The notes beneath the pieces are model-generated. The model was not told the origin of the DNA. It worked only from the letters and a program-made list of their open reading frames with translations, and did no database searches. A DNA stretch of 29,513 bases from assembly GCA_018660305.1 (NCBI GenBank), contig JABJKO010000349.1, positions 1 to 29,513 of the forward strand. The letters are read 5' to 3'. Origin of the DNA: Rhodospirillaceae bacterium. Its GTDB lineage: Bacteria; Pseudomonadota; Alphaproteobacteria; MPNO01; UBA2964. Shown in pieces: positions 7,696 to 15,915 of this stretch. Each line of letters opens with the position of its first letter. Positions within the stretch are counted from its first letter, which is position 1. Position numbers and translations under genes: made by a program.

Positions 7696-8151
7696 ATGCA
7701 TACCGATTTCCTGCCGACCCGGAAGATTCCCGTCAGCCAGTTTTACGCCTGGAACAGCCGGCGCGCGTTCCCGCTCGAAATCAGCCTGAGCCATCGTGGT
7801 TGCACCATTCGCGATCAGGTCAGCGGCATGGCGTTTCTGGCCTCGACCGATGATGACGGATTTATCCGCGGTGCGACCCTATACGGCGACACGCGCGATC
7901 ATCTGGTGCATTCGCTCCTGTCGGACATGACGGGCTGCGACTGGGTCAACGAATATTCAGCGGAATGGCCCCTCTATCGCTGCTGGACCGAAGAGGAACG
8001 CCGTGCCCATGCCCGTCAGGTGGCGGAGGATCTGGCGCAGGACCGCGCCGAGGCCGACGGCATTTCGGTTCGCGAGGCGTTCGACATCGAATATCGCGCG
8101 GTCCATGCCATGCACCCGGTGACCATCAGCCAGTGGCTGGTCGCGGCATAG
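7696..8151 (+). CDS. Hypothetical protein divergent from WYL regulator
   Basis: A 151-residue soluble protein I do not recognise. The ATG at 7696 is chosen because GAGAG lies about 8 bases upstream and the following frame has normal coding character; an in-frame ATG at 7633 has no ribosome site. There is no signal peptide or membrane helix. The N-terminal half is beta-rich, with the acidic turn STDDDGFIRGA. Residues about 95-125 are a charged helix (EEERRAHARQVAEDLAQD) and the C terminus ends in a short hydrophobic SQWLVAA. Divergence from the WYL regulator across 109 bases suggests it could be that regulator's target. It is probably a real gene of unknown function. Confidence 0.75.
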   Translation: MHTDFLPTRKIPVSQFYAWNSRRAFPLEISLSHRGCTIRDQVSGMAFLASTDDDGFIRGATLYGDTRDHLVHSLLSDMTGCDWVNEYSAEWPLYRCWTEEERRAHARQVAEDLAQDRAEADGISVREAFDIEYRAVHAMHPVTISQWLVAA

Positions 8152-8174
8152 GAGAGCGCGTTTAAGGCCTGCCG

Positions 8175-8393
8175 TCAGTCGTCGGCAAAAGCCTCTTCGA
8201 CGATCCTGCCAGCCCAGTTCTCGTCGTTCCGCAGCTTCAGCCAGATGGCCGAAATGATCGCGACCTGATAGGGCACCTCCTCGTCGTCCCCGTACTCCGG
8301 CATGCACAAACGAAAGTCACCATTTGATCCGATGATCAACGCGGATTCATCCGGTTCTACACGCGTGCCGTTTACGCTGTGGTCATTCTGCAT
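8175..8393 (-). CDS. Small hypothetical protein
   Basis: A 72-residue acidic protein I do not recognise. GGGGTAGG lies 5 bases before ATG 8393, a good ribosome site, and the composition is protein-like rather than that of a shadow frame. The centre, SALIIGSNGDFRLCMPEY, predicts two beta strands; the C-terminal half predicts a helix from about residue 40 to 68 (AIISAIWLKLRNDENW). It is convergent with the hypothetical gene 23 bases away and upstream of nothing obvious. Function is unknown. Confidence 0.65.
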   Translation of the reverse strand: MQNDHSVNGTRVEPDESALIIGSNGDFRLCMPEYGDDEEVPYQVAIISAIWLKLRNDENWAGRIVEEAFADD

Positions 8394-8654
8394 CGTTGCC
8401 TACCCCATCTGTGTGCTAACGACGCAATGTGCCATGAAGAGGACAGCGTTTAACAGCCTTGCGCTCAACGAATAGGAATGTCCGCTATTCGCCGTTTTAC
8501 GTCTGGAGTTGGGTGAGAAGCAGAAGTGTTTTCACGGCTAGGTCACTTCCGTTTTTGACCCATCCCGGACATTTGATAAATCGGGATAGCGTCTTTGGGA
8601 CCTCTGCGTCATCGCAAATATATACGATGAGATTTTCAGCCGCCGCCGCGCCAC

Positions 8655-9791
8655 CTATTGGTCGACGCCGCCCCAGATTTCGGTGGCCAGTTCGACGATC
8701 ATGCCAAGTTTGTCGAACTGCTCCTGCTCGGAAATTATGTTGCCAATGGCATTTGACGAAAACCCGCATTGCGGCGACAGGCAGAGCTGGCTCAAATCGA
8801 CGAATTTCGAGGCCTCCTCGATCCGTTGCTTCAGCTCATCGCGGCTTTCAAGCTCACCGCGTTTTGTGGTGAGGAGGCCGAGAACGATCTTCTTGTTCCC
8901 TTTGGGGACATAGCGCAGCGGCTCGAACCCGCCGGAACGCTCATCGTCATATTCGAGGAAGAACCCGTCGACATCCGTCAGGTTGAACATGTGATCTGCA
9001 ATCGGTTCGTAATCGCCTTCGGCAAACCACAGGCTCCGCGCATTACCCCGGCAAAGATGGATGCAGGCAGCCATGTCGTCCGGCCTCTCGCCGATACAGT
9101 CATTGATCAGCGCGGCATAGGTGCGGGGCAGCTCGTCCGGGTCTTCGCCACGGTCGCGGGCATCCTGGCGCATTTTCGTGTCACAGAGATAGGCCAGGTT
9201 GGTATCGTCAAACTGGATATATTTGCATCCCGCTTCCGCCAGCAACGAGATTTCCTGTCGGTAAAGCGCCGAGAGATCAGCAAAGAAATCTTCCAGTTCG
9301 GGGTATGCCTCCCGGCTGATCGCGTCGCGTCCACCACGGAAATGGGTCATGGTCGGCGACGGCATTGTGACCTTCGGTGTGCTGTCGCCGCTGGCGACGG
9401 AGGCGAGGTATTTATAGTTTTCAACCCCGATCCCTGCCGCAGGCAAAGTCATCCGGTCTTTTATCTCAACCGTTAGCGGCACCGCCTTTTCGCCACCCGC
9501 CTTGGTTTTTTCTCCCTGCGCAAAGGCACTCTTCAAGTTGAAGTTTGTCTGAATTCCGCCAATCTGGTTAATGAAATCAAAATGGAAACTTTCGCGGCGG
9601 TACTCGCCGTCGGTCACGGATTTGATGCCAACCGCCTGCTCCTTTTCGACGATGTCGGCGATGCAGCCGTTTTCATAATCGCGAAGTTCGGCATCGGAAA
9701 TCTTGGCCGCTTTCCATTCCTCACGCTTTTCGAGAAGCGATTCCGGGCGCAGCAAGCTACCCACATGGTCGGCGCGAAAAGGTCCTTTCAT
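8655..9791 (-). CDS. MetE-like cobalamin-independent methyltransferase (short form)
   Basis: A 378-residue protein corresponding to the C-terminal catalytic barrel of cobalamin-independent methionine synthase (MetE), lacking the N-terminal repeat of full-length enzymes of about 750 residues. ADHVGSLLRP at the N terminus is the family signature. Probable zinc ligands are His245 and Cys247 in CIHLCRGN, Glu280 in FFLEYDD and Cys342 in SPQCGFSSN. Such YxjG/YxjH-like core enzymes move a methyl group from a methyl donor to homocysteine or another thiol. AAAGAGA lies before the ATG at 9791. The gene stands alone, divergent from the TRAP transporter genes. In this catabolic setting it might receive methyl groups released from substrates, but this is inference. 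Confidence 0.88.
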   Translation of the reverse strand: MKGPFRADHVGSLLRPESLLEKREEWKAAKISDAELRDYENGCIADIVEKEQAVGIKSVTDGEYRRESFHFDFINQIGGIQTNFNLKSAFAQGEKTKAGGEKAVPLTVEIKDRMTLPAAGIGVENYKYLASVASGDSTPKVTMPSPTMTHFRGGRDAISREAYPELEDFFADLSALYRQEISLLAEAGCKYIQFDDTNLAYLCDTKMRQDARDRGEDPDELPRTYAALINDCIGERPDDMAACIHLCRGNARSLWFAEGDYEPIADHMFNLTDVDGFFLEYDDERSGGFEPLRYVPKGNKKIVLGLLTTKRGELESRDELKQRIEEASKFVDLSQLCLSPQCGFSSNAIGNIISEQEQFDKLGMIVELATEIWGGVDQ

Positions 9792-10083
9792 CGGGAAATC
9801 TCTTTCTATTGGTGGAATTCCTGAACGTATCAGTTCGATTCGAGTTGTGCCAGCTACAGCGCCTTGGCTTCAAACTGCTGTATGGTCGGTTGTTGATCGT
9901 GGGTGTTCCGGGTTCGATTCGGATGTGATAATCGATCCAGAAGACACCGGTCAGATTGATAGTCCCGAATTATGGTTGGCCCTTGCTGACGGGGATGGGG
10001 CTGGCCGTCATGCAGATACGCCGACATCGGCCGCCGCGTAACATTTGTGATGCTGGATTTTTGCTGAACAGGATTAAGCGATA
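9792..10083. other. Intergenic region between MetE-like and TRAP genes
   Basis: A stretch of 292 bases between divergent genes. No open frame in it looks coding. A frame ending in TAATG right at the dctQ start encodes a basic peptide of about 25 residues, but it lacks a ribosome site and coding character. GATAAT near 9928 resembles a -10 box, without a good -35. Promoters for both neighbours are expected here. Confidence 0.4.
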
Positions 10084-10563
10084 ATGCTTGAAAGAACAGT
10101 CCGTTCGTTTGCGCTGCTTGCCGGCATCGTGTTGTTCGCCCTGATGTTGGTCACTGTCTATTCAGTGGTCATGCGTTACGTCTTCAATGCGCCCCCGCTG
10201 TTCACTCTAGATTTGTCGCGCATGATTCTGATCCCGATTGCCGTTTTCGGGCTGGCCTATTGTGGGTGGACGGGTGGCCATATCGCGGTCGATCTTATCG
10301 GGACGTTCGGGCGGCCTCAGCTGGTCCGCTGGGGTGATGTCGTCATTCGAGGGCTATGCGCCGGGGTGATCGGGCTGTGGACCTGGATGCTGGTCGACCT
10401 TGCCTTTGATTCCCAAGAAGTCGGCAACGCCACAAATATGGTGCAGATTCCCCATCATCCATTTGTCTGGATGATGGTTGTCGGCGGCGGTCTCTACGCC
10501 CTGGTGCTTGTTGCCCTGATGCTGCGCTCGGTTCGCGGTGAAGAGGATCCCCCCAAATCATGA
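10084..10563 (+). CDS. dctQ: TRAP transporter small permease (DctQ)
   Basis: A 159-residue inner-membrane protein with four predicted helices (about residues 8-30, 45-65, 85-108 and 128-150), the normal topology of DctQ. The VVMRYVFNAPP motif after helix 1 is characteristic of the family. It is the small membrane subunit of a tripartite ATP-independent periplasmic transporter, which couples organic-acid uptake to a sodium gradient. AGGA lies 10 bases before ATG 10084. Its stop overlaps the DctM start by four bases (ATGA at 10560-10563), giving translational coupling. Role call is firm; ligand unknown. Confidence 0.95.
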   Translation: MLERTVRSFALLAGIVLFALMLVTVYSVVMRYVFNAPPLFTLDLSRMILIPIAVFGLAYCGWTGGHIAVDLIGTFGRPQLVRWGDVVIRGLCAGVIGLWTWMLVDLAFDSQEVGNATNMVQIPHHPFVWMMVVGGGLYALVLVALMLRSVRGEEDPPKS

Positions 10564-11867
10564 GCCCTACATTGATTGGTATTATCGGGTTGCTTGGCCT
10601 GTTTACGCTGCTGGCGCTCCGTACACCTGTCGCCATCTCGATGATTATTGCTGGCGTTATCGGCACCTGGGTACTGAATGGCTGGCAAGCGTCGATGTCG
10701 ACCCTGGTCGATGAATCCTTTGTGATTGCCTCGACTTATGAACTGATCGTCATCCCGCTGTTTGTCCTGATGGGAAATTTTGCCACGATTTCTGGAATGA
10801 GCGGCGATCTCTACCGGGCAGCCTATGCCTGGGTCGGTCATTGGCGGGGCGGGCTGGCGTCGGCCACCATCGCCAGCTGCGCCGGATTTGCGGCCCTCTC
10901 GGGCTCATCAGTGGCATCTGCGGTCACGATGGGACGTGTCTCCCTGCCGGAAATGCGGCGATACAATTACGACAATCGGCTGGCGACTGGCTGTATCGCG
11001 GCGGGCGGAACGCTGGGTATTCTCATACCGCCCAGCACAGGTTTCGTCATATACGCAATTTTGACCGAAGAATCGATCGGCAGGCTGTTTCTCGCCGGTG
11101 TATTGCCGGGGTTACTACTGACGGTCCTGTTTATGATCTCGATCTATATTCAAACCCGGCTCAATCCCGAACTTGGCCCGGCGGGTCCGCGCACAAATTT
11201 CGCCGGGCGCGTCAAGTCGCTGGTCGACGCGGCGGCGATGATTGCCATCGTTGTCATGGTTATTGGCGGCATCTATGGGGGAATCTTTACGCCGACCGAA
11301 GCGGCCGGTGTCGGCGCTTTCCTTGCCTTTATTCTGGCCTTGATCAGACGCAAGATCAATTACGAGTCGATGTCGATGGTCCTGCTGCAGACTGTACGGA
11401 CATCAGCGCTGTCGTTCCTGATCCTGATTGGTGCGCATATCTTTAATCCGTTTCTTGCCCTGACACAGATTCCCGAGGATCTGGCGCAGTTGCTGGTCAA
11501 TCTCGATCTGCCGCGCTTTGTTATCATGCTGATCTTGATGGCGGCCTATATTGTGCTTGGGACCTTCCTCGAAGGGTTTGCGATGCTGGTGCTGACCCTG
11601 CCCATCGTTCACCCACTGATCCTTGCGCTCGGTTACGACCCGATCTGGTTTGGCGTCGTCATGGTGATTGTGCTTGAGATGGGCCTGATAAGCCCGCCTG
11701 TGGGGGTCAACGTTTTTGTCGTGAAGGGGGTTGCGGAAGATGTGCCGCTGCGGGATATATTCGCCGGAATTATACCGTTCTGGATCGCCATGGCGGTGTG
11801 TCTGGTAATTCTGCTTATTTTTCCCCAGATTGCCCTAATCCTGCCCAACACGATGATCTCCGGCTAA
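10560..11867 (+). CDS. dctM: TRAP transporter large permease (DctM)
   Basis: A 435-residue polytopic membrane protein of the DctM family, the transport channel of the TRAP system. About twelve hydrophobic segments are visible. SGSSVASAVTMGRVSLPEM (about residues 114-132) and GTLGILIPPS (about 150-159) are highly conserved DctM motifs in the substrate-translocating core; FTPTEAAGVGAFLA (about 243-256) is another. Length is normal. It overlaps dctQ by four bases and is followed after 130 bases by the binding-protein gene. The presence of all three subunits in order Q-M-P makes a complete transporter. Confidence 0.96.
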   Translation: MSPTLIGIIGLLGLFTLLALRTPVAISMIIAGVIGTWVLNGWQASMSTLVDESFVIASTYELIVIPLFVLMGNFATISGMSGDLYRAAYAWVGHWRGGLASATIASCAGFAALSGSSVASAVTMGRVSLPEMRRYNYDNRLATGCIAAGGTLGILIPPSTGFVIYAILTEESIGRLFLAGVLPGLLLTVLFMISIYIQTRLNPELGPAGPRTNFAGRVKSLVDAAAMIAIVVMVIGGIYGGIFTPTEAAGVGAFLAFILALIRRKINYESMSMVLLQTVRTSALSFLILIGAHIFNPFLALTQIPEDLAQLLVNLDLPRFVIMLILMAAYIVLGTFLEGFAMLVLTLPIVHPLILALGYDPIWFGVVMVIVLEMGLISPPVGVNVFVVKGVAEDVPLRDIFAGIIPFWIAMAVCLVILLIFPQIALILPNTMISG

Positions 11868-11997
11868 AGGGTAACGACCGTTTTCATTGACGAAGCATCG
11901 GTGTTTGAACAGACTGAATTGGAATTATCGGGACGGTTTCAATTCTCCGGCAATTTCATAATCCATCTCGACCAAATGAAAACAAAGAGGAAATCAG

Positions 11998-13017
11998 ATG
12001 TTTAAGACATTTTCCGTATCCGCAGCGGCGTTCGCGGCCACGTTAGTGGGGGCAACGACGTTTGACCTGCCGGCAATCGGTAAGGAACTGAAATTTGCTT
12101 CCTTTGTCGGTGGACCCCACCCGATGAACCGTTTCGTATTCGCCCCATGGACGAAGGAAGTCGCAAAGCTGTCGGGCGGCGATTTGACGGTCAAAATGTA
12201 TTATGGCGGCTCGCTCGGCAAAGGTGGCACCAAGCAGTACAAGCGCGCGGTCGATGGTGTTGCGGATATTACCTGGGCGCTTCAGGGTTATACCGCGAAC
12301 CTGTTCCGCAAAACGACGCTTATTGAGTTCTCCAAACTCAGCAAGGATACCGTCGATGCGACCAAAAGGATGTGGAAGGTCTACAACAAACATCTCTCCT
12401 CCGAATATAGCCGCGTAAAGCCTCTCGCAATCTGGGTGGGCGATGCGCCGGTCCTTCACACCAAGATCAAAGCGGTGAACAAGATCAGCGATCTTAAAGG
12501 CATGAAAATCCGTACCCCGTCCCAGTACCAGGCCTGGATGATCCAGGCGCTGGGTGCGACACCTGTGCCCATGCCGGCAACCAAGATCTATAACTCGTTG
12601 GATCGCGGCGTCATCGACGGCGTGCTTATTGCCGTCAGCGGCGTGAGGAGCTTCAAGCTCAACGAGGTGACCAAGTACCACGCCGACGGAATCGCGTGGG
12701 GCTATTCGCCATTTTTTGCGGTGATGAACAAGAAGTCCTATGACTCGCTGTCCCAGAAGCATAAGGCCATTATCGACAAGACAACCGGCCTTGCCATGAG
12801 CGTCAAGGCTGCCTCCATTTATGGCAAGGCAGGCGCGAAGGTGTTCAAGGGGCTCAAGGCGGACAAGAAGCGTAGCGTTAATACGCTTTCGGCTGCTGAG
12901 GTCGCCAAAGCACACGCCCTGATCAAGAATGCCGAGGAGAACATTATTGGCCGGGTTAAGAAGGAAGGCATCGATCTGAAACCGGCGCTTAAAGCCCTTC
13001 GTGGCGCTGGCGGCTGA
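11998..13017 (+). CDS. dctP: TRAP transporter substrate-binding protein (DctP)
   Basis: A 339-residue periplasmic solute-binding protein of the DctP family. The N terminus is a signal peptide with a hydrophobic core at about residues 6-22. YGGSLGKGG, DLKGMKIRTP and DRGVIDGVL follow the family pattern. The arginine in KIRTP is the usual contact with the carboxylate of the ligand, so the substrate is probably an organic acid. AGAGGAAA before ATG 11998 is a good ribosome site. The 130-base gap after dctM may hold an extra promoter or processing site, as binding proteins are needed in excess. Hairpin-type stem follows the gene. The C terminus is lysine-rich. Confidence 0.95.
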   Translation: MFKTFSVSAAAFAATLVGATTFDLPAIGKELKFASFVGGPHPMNRFVFAPWTKEVAKLSGGDLTVKMYYGGSLGKGGTKQYKRAVDGVADITWALQGYTANLFRKTTLIEFSKLSKDTVDATKRMWKVYNKHLSSEYSRVKPLAIWVGDAPVLHTKIKAVNKISDLKGMKIRTPSQYQAWMIQALGATPVPMPATKIYNSLDRGVIDGVLIAVSGVRSFKLNEVTKYHADGIAWGYSPFFAVMNKKSYDSLSQKHKAIIDKTTGLAMSVKAASIYGKAGAKVFKGLKADKKRSVNTLSAAEVAKAHALIKNAEENIIGRVKKEGIDLKPALKALRGAGG

Positions 13018-13034
13018 TCTCAATTGATTACGGT

Positions 13035-13069
13035 TTTGCGCCTTCCTGGTAAACCCAGGGAGGCGCAAA
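13035..13069 (+). terminator. Strong hairpin after dctP, terminator candidate
   Basis: The arms TTGCGCCTTCCTGG (from 13036) and CCAGGGAGGCGCAA (to 13068) pair over 14 bases, with one G-U wobble and a loop of about five bases. It lies 18 bases after the dctP stop. No U-tract follows, so it may act as a messenger-stabilising 3' stem rather than an intrinsic terminator. Confidence 0.5.
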
Positions 13070-13237
13070 CAATCGACCAGCCCAATTTTGTAAAGTGAAC
13101 TTGCGCCTTTAACTGCGTCGCTCGGGGTAAGAGGCAACTTCCGCTAAGGGCAATCTTCTCTCGTCGCGGTCAGGTCGACAGGTGTCGGCTTTGCCTCGGA
13201 TATGGGTGCGCGTCGATTTTCGCCGTCTTAGCCTCTC

Positions 13238-14293
13238 TCACAGATCGCCGAGCTGCGGCGCGACCTCCGCCATGAAGCGGCGCAGCGAGCGGGCGCGGTT
13301 TTCCTTTGTCGTCCAGTTCTTGCCACCGACCAGCAGGAAGGAGCCGAACCCGCCGCAGCCTTCGTAATAGGAACGGAGTGTTTTAGCCACCGTGTCGGGA
13401 TCGCCGAGCACATAGATCCCTGCCTCGACCAGCGCATCCAGCGCCTGCTCGTTGTTCGGCACCTCCACGTCGTAGACCCGTTTCAGCATGGTGAGGAAGC
13501 CGCGCTCCGCCTGGAAACCCACCTCGTGCGTCACGGCGGGGCGCAGATGCTCCAACGCCTCCTTCTTCGACTCGGCGACATAGACCGCGCGCGAGCCGGC
13601 GACCAATTTGCGGGGGTCGGCATGACCGGCGGCCTTGCCCGCTTCCTCATACATGTCCGCCTTGCCGCGCAGCACCTGTTCTGATTCGAAGAAGGCGCAG
13701 ATGAGTGCATAGCCGCGCTCGGCAGCGAGTTTGATCATTTCCGGCGTGTCGGTCGCGGTCGCCATGGGCATGTGAGGGCGCGACAGCGGCTTGGGCAAGG
13801 CGACCAGGTTTTTGCCCTGCCAGTGTTCCCCGTCGATGTCGAACGGTTCGTCCTCGGCCCAGCATTTCAGGATGACCTCAAGAGATTCGCGCAGCCGCGC
13901 GTGGCGGTCCTCGTAGGTAAGCCCGCGGGCCTCCGCGAATTGCGGATGGGGAAAGCCCGAGCCGAACCCGAAGATGAAACGCCCTTTGCCCACCAGATTC
14001 TCGATGATCGCCGCCTGCACCGCGACGTCGAGCGGGTGGTGCAGGTGCAAAAGCTTCACCGCCGCCCCCATGCGGATATTTTTGGTCAGCGCGGCCAGCT
14101 TGCACATCATGAATTCAGGGGCGGGGATGGTATCGACCCGGTTTATGTAGGGCGGCTCTCCGTGATGTTCGCTGATATAGACGTCACGGAAGCCGAGCTC
14201 GTCGGCCAGCACGATCTCGTCAATATCGTCCTGATAGGTCTGCGCAGCATTGGTGTGGGGCCGAAAACCGTTCGAAAAAAGTCCGAATTCCAT
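13238..14293 (-). CDS. LLM-class flavin-dependent monooxygenase (luciferase-like)
   Basis: A 351-residue TIM-barrel protein of the bacterial luciferase-like monooxygenase family, which uses reduced FMN or F420. The N-terminal strand MEFGLFSNGF, the EHHGEP motif (residues 42-47), the KLLHLHHPLDVAVQAA helix and GRFIFGFGSGF (about 104-114) are typical of the group A flavin monooxygenases. Such enzymes attack alkanesulfonates, nitriloacetate, aldehydes or ketones; the substrate here is unknown. The F420-dependent alternative is less likely in an alphaproteobacterium. It lies 252 bases downstream of the first Rieske gene on the same strand, separated by a terminator, so it probably has its own promoter. 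A flavin-reductase-like protein at 2514-3194 could serve it. Confidence 0.93.
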   Translation of the reverse strand: MEFGLFSNGFRPHTNAAQTYQDDIDEIVLADELGFRDVYISEHHGEPPYINRVDTIPAPEFMMCKLAALTKNIRMGAAVKLLHLHHPLDVAVQAAIIENLVGKGRFIFGFGSGFPHPQFAEARGLTYEDRHARLRESLEVILKCWAEDEPFDIDGEHWQGKNLVALPKPLSRPHMPMATATDTPEMIKLAAERGYALICAFFESEQVLRGKADMYEEAGKAAGHADPRKLVAGSRAVYVAESKKEALEHLRPAVTHEVGFQAERGFLTMLKRVYDVEVPNNEQALDALVEAGIYVLGDPDTVAKTLRSYYEGCGGFGSFLLVGGKNWTTKENRARSLRRFMAEVAPQLGDL

Positions 14294-14334
14294 GACTGTT
14301 CACATACTCCTGCTGCGTCGAATATTTCCTGTAC

Positions 14335-14439
14335 TCAAAGAATACCCGCTTCGGCCGCCGCCTTCCACGTCAGCCGCAGTGCGGGCAGCGTCAGCAGGAC
14401 CGGGAAGACGATGCGGAGGCCGCGTTCCGGAATGGCCAT
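14335..14439 (-). pseudogene. Possible 34-codon gene remnant or small membrane peptide
   Basis: A short open frame from ATG 14439 to TGA 14335 reads a basic start, then a hydrophobic stretch RIVFPVLLTLPALRLTW and AAAEAGIL. This resembles the first transmembrane segment of ABC-transporter permeases, cut right after it. It lies between the Rieske and luciferase-like genes and has no good ribosome site, so it is more likely a decayed remnant than an active gene. The resemblance is weak and short. Confidence 0.3.
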
Positions 14440-14476
14440 TCGGATTTAGGCCCGGTCCTGGGTGAGTAGCGGGCAG

Positions 14477-14509
14477 AAAAAACCCGCCACCATATTTCAG
14501 AGGGTGGGG
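14477..14509 (-). terminator. Intrinsic terminator after first Rieske gene
   Basis: On the minus strand, CCCCACC (14503-14509) pairs with GGTGG plus GG (14484-14491) across a loop of eleven bases, with one bulged C at 14486. Six T residues (14477-14482) follow directly. It lies 37 bases past the stop of the Rieske gene at 14546 and would separate it from the luciferase-like gene downstream. Confidence 0.6.
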
Positions 14510-14545
14510 CAGGGATTGGCCTCCCGGGCTTTGCAGTCTCTCCGC

Positions 14546-15739
14546 TTATGAAACCGGTTCCGGTTCACCGGCGGCGACGACCTCGTTGCCCGAGGGCACG
14601 ACGATGATCTGGTCGGCCGGGTCGCGGAGGGTGCCGGGCGGATCTTCGCCGCGTTCCATGGCGTCGATGGCTTCGCTCAGGAGACGGCGGAACATGACCA
14701 CGCCGCGGTCCGATGTGGCCAGATGTTCCAGGGCGTGCCGTGCGATGGGACGCTGGCTGGTCTGCGCCTCCCAATCGTCGGGGACGCGCTGGGTTTCCTC
14801 ATAGTCGCGGACCATCTCTCCATCGGGCGGCTGAAAGATCCGCTTGCCGGGATCGATGCGTTCGATGTGGTAGCCGATGGTGTTCTCGTTATCCACCGGC
14901 ACCCACCAGCCCACCATGCGGGCGCGCTCGGTTTCCTCCTCGGGATTAGTGCCGGTCACATCGGGTGGCGGGATACACTTTCCCGTCGGCACGAAAATGG
15001 TGGAGGTACGGACCAGCCGGCTGCCGCCCTCCAGTTCCGTGGTCCGGATATAGGACACGTGTCGGTCGGACCGGACGAAGTCGATGTCCGGCCGGATCCC
15101 CATGACGTCGGCGAAATCGAACAGGCTCTCGTTCATCCCATGCAGAGCAAAGATGTGCATGGGGTCGGCGGCGTTTTCATGGAGCTGCAGCCAGTTACAC
15201 GCCGCCAACGCGCCGCGGCTGTAATTTCGGTAGGCGAGATATTCGGCATTGTCGTCTTCCAGGATGTCGAATTTGGGCAGCAGCGGCTTCTTGTCCAGCG
15301 GGCCCAGATAGGCAAACACCAGACCGCGATATTCCTCCGCCGGGTACCACGGCTGGCGGACTTCATCCTTGTAGGGGCTATCGTCGAGCTCGCCCGGCTG
15401 GTCGAGGCATTTTCCTTCCTCATTGAAATACCAGCCGTGATAGCAGCAGCGCAGCCCGTTTTCCTCGATCCTTCCATATTCCAATGACGTCCCACGATGA
15501 CAGCAATGGGCGCCCAGCACCCCCACCCTGCCCGACTTGTCGCGGTAGGCGACCAGTTCCTCGTCCAGGATCTTCAGGTATTTGGGCAAATCGGTGAGGT
15601 CCGACGACATACAGATGGGATGCCAGTAGCGCCGCATCAGCTCGCCCATGGGAGAACCGGCCTCCACATGGGTCAGGCGGATGTCTTCGTCCGGCACGAT
15701 GGCGTTGCGCCCGTAGCCGGATCCCTCGGAATCGGTCAT
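14546..15739 (-). CDS. Rieske non-heme iron oxygenase, alpha subunit
   Basis: A 397-residue Rieske aromatic ring-hydroxylating or O-demethylating oxygenase of the phthalate-4,5-dioxygenase/LigX-like branch. The [2Fe-2S] ligands are Cys79 and His81 in HCCHRG and Cys98 and His101 in RCCYHGW. The catalytic iron site is in NWLQLHENAADPMH: bridging Asp192, His195 and His200; a later acidic residue completes the triad. AGGAGG lies 9 bases before ATG 15739, and a good sigma-70 promoter lies about 70 bases upstream. It would hydroxylate a ring or remove a methyl group using electrons from a reductase, which is not visible in this window. It diverges from the dehalogenase-like gene at 15916. Confidence 0.95.
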   Translation of the reverse strand: MTDSEGSGYGRNAIVPDEDIRLTHVEAGSPMGELMRRYWHPICMSSDLTDLPKYLKILDEELVAYRDKSGRVGVLGAHCCHRGTSLEYGRIEENGLRCCYHGWYFNEEGKCLDQPGELDDSPYKDEVRQPWYPAEEYRGLVFAYLGPLDKKPLLPKFDILEDDNAEYLAYRNYSRGALAACNWLQLHENAADPMHIFALHGMNESLFDFADVMGIRPDIDFVRSDRHVSYIRTTELEGGSRLVRTSTIFVPTGKCIPPPDVTGTNPEEETERARMVGWWVPVDNENTIGYHIERIDPGKRIFQPPDGEMVRDYEETQRVPDDWEAQTSQRPIARHALEHLATSDRGVVMFRRLLSEAIDAMERGEDPPGTLRDPADQIIVVPSGNEVVAAGEPEPVS

Positions 15740-15805
15740 TGCTCATTGCCTCCTGGCATATATCGGTCTTTTTCTTAGCTTTTCGTGTCCAGCCATTGGA
15801 GCCCA

Positions 15806-15835
15806 AGCATAGAAATCGGCGTCCCCGACTGTCAA
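15806..15835 (-). promoter_or_regulatory. Sigma-70 promoter of the first Rieske gene
   Basis: On the minus strand, TTGACA (15830-15835, perfect -35) is followed by an 18-base spacer and TATGCT (15806-15811, 4 of 6 to the -10 consensus). The start codon is about 60 bases further at 15739. Position and orientation fit the Rieske gene. Confidence 0.55.
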
Positions 15836-15915
15836 GTGAGGGCGCCAGCTTGTCGCAGAGGCGCAGAGGGCGCTAATCTCCGATACCGGCCTGAAACGCT
15901 TATGGAGTTACGGCA

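Noticed and set aside
8565..8600. ATCCCG/CGGGAT inverted repeat in the gap upstream of the small hypothetical gene and past the MetE-like gene
   Set aside because: The stem is only six bases with a 14-base AT-rich loop and no T-tract, too weak to call a terminator.
9950..10085. Short frame ending at the dctQ start (TAATG overlap) that could encode a leader peptide
   Set aside because: No ribosome site, basic low-complexity composition and no regulatory hairpin nearby.
12043..13137. Long open frame of 364 codons on the minus strand opposite dctP
   Set aside because: It is antisense to a clear DctP binding protein, has no ribosome site or family features, and its histidine- and arginine-rich composition is typical of a shadow frame.
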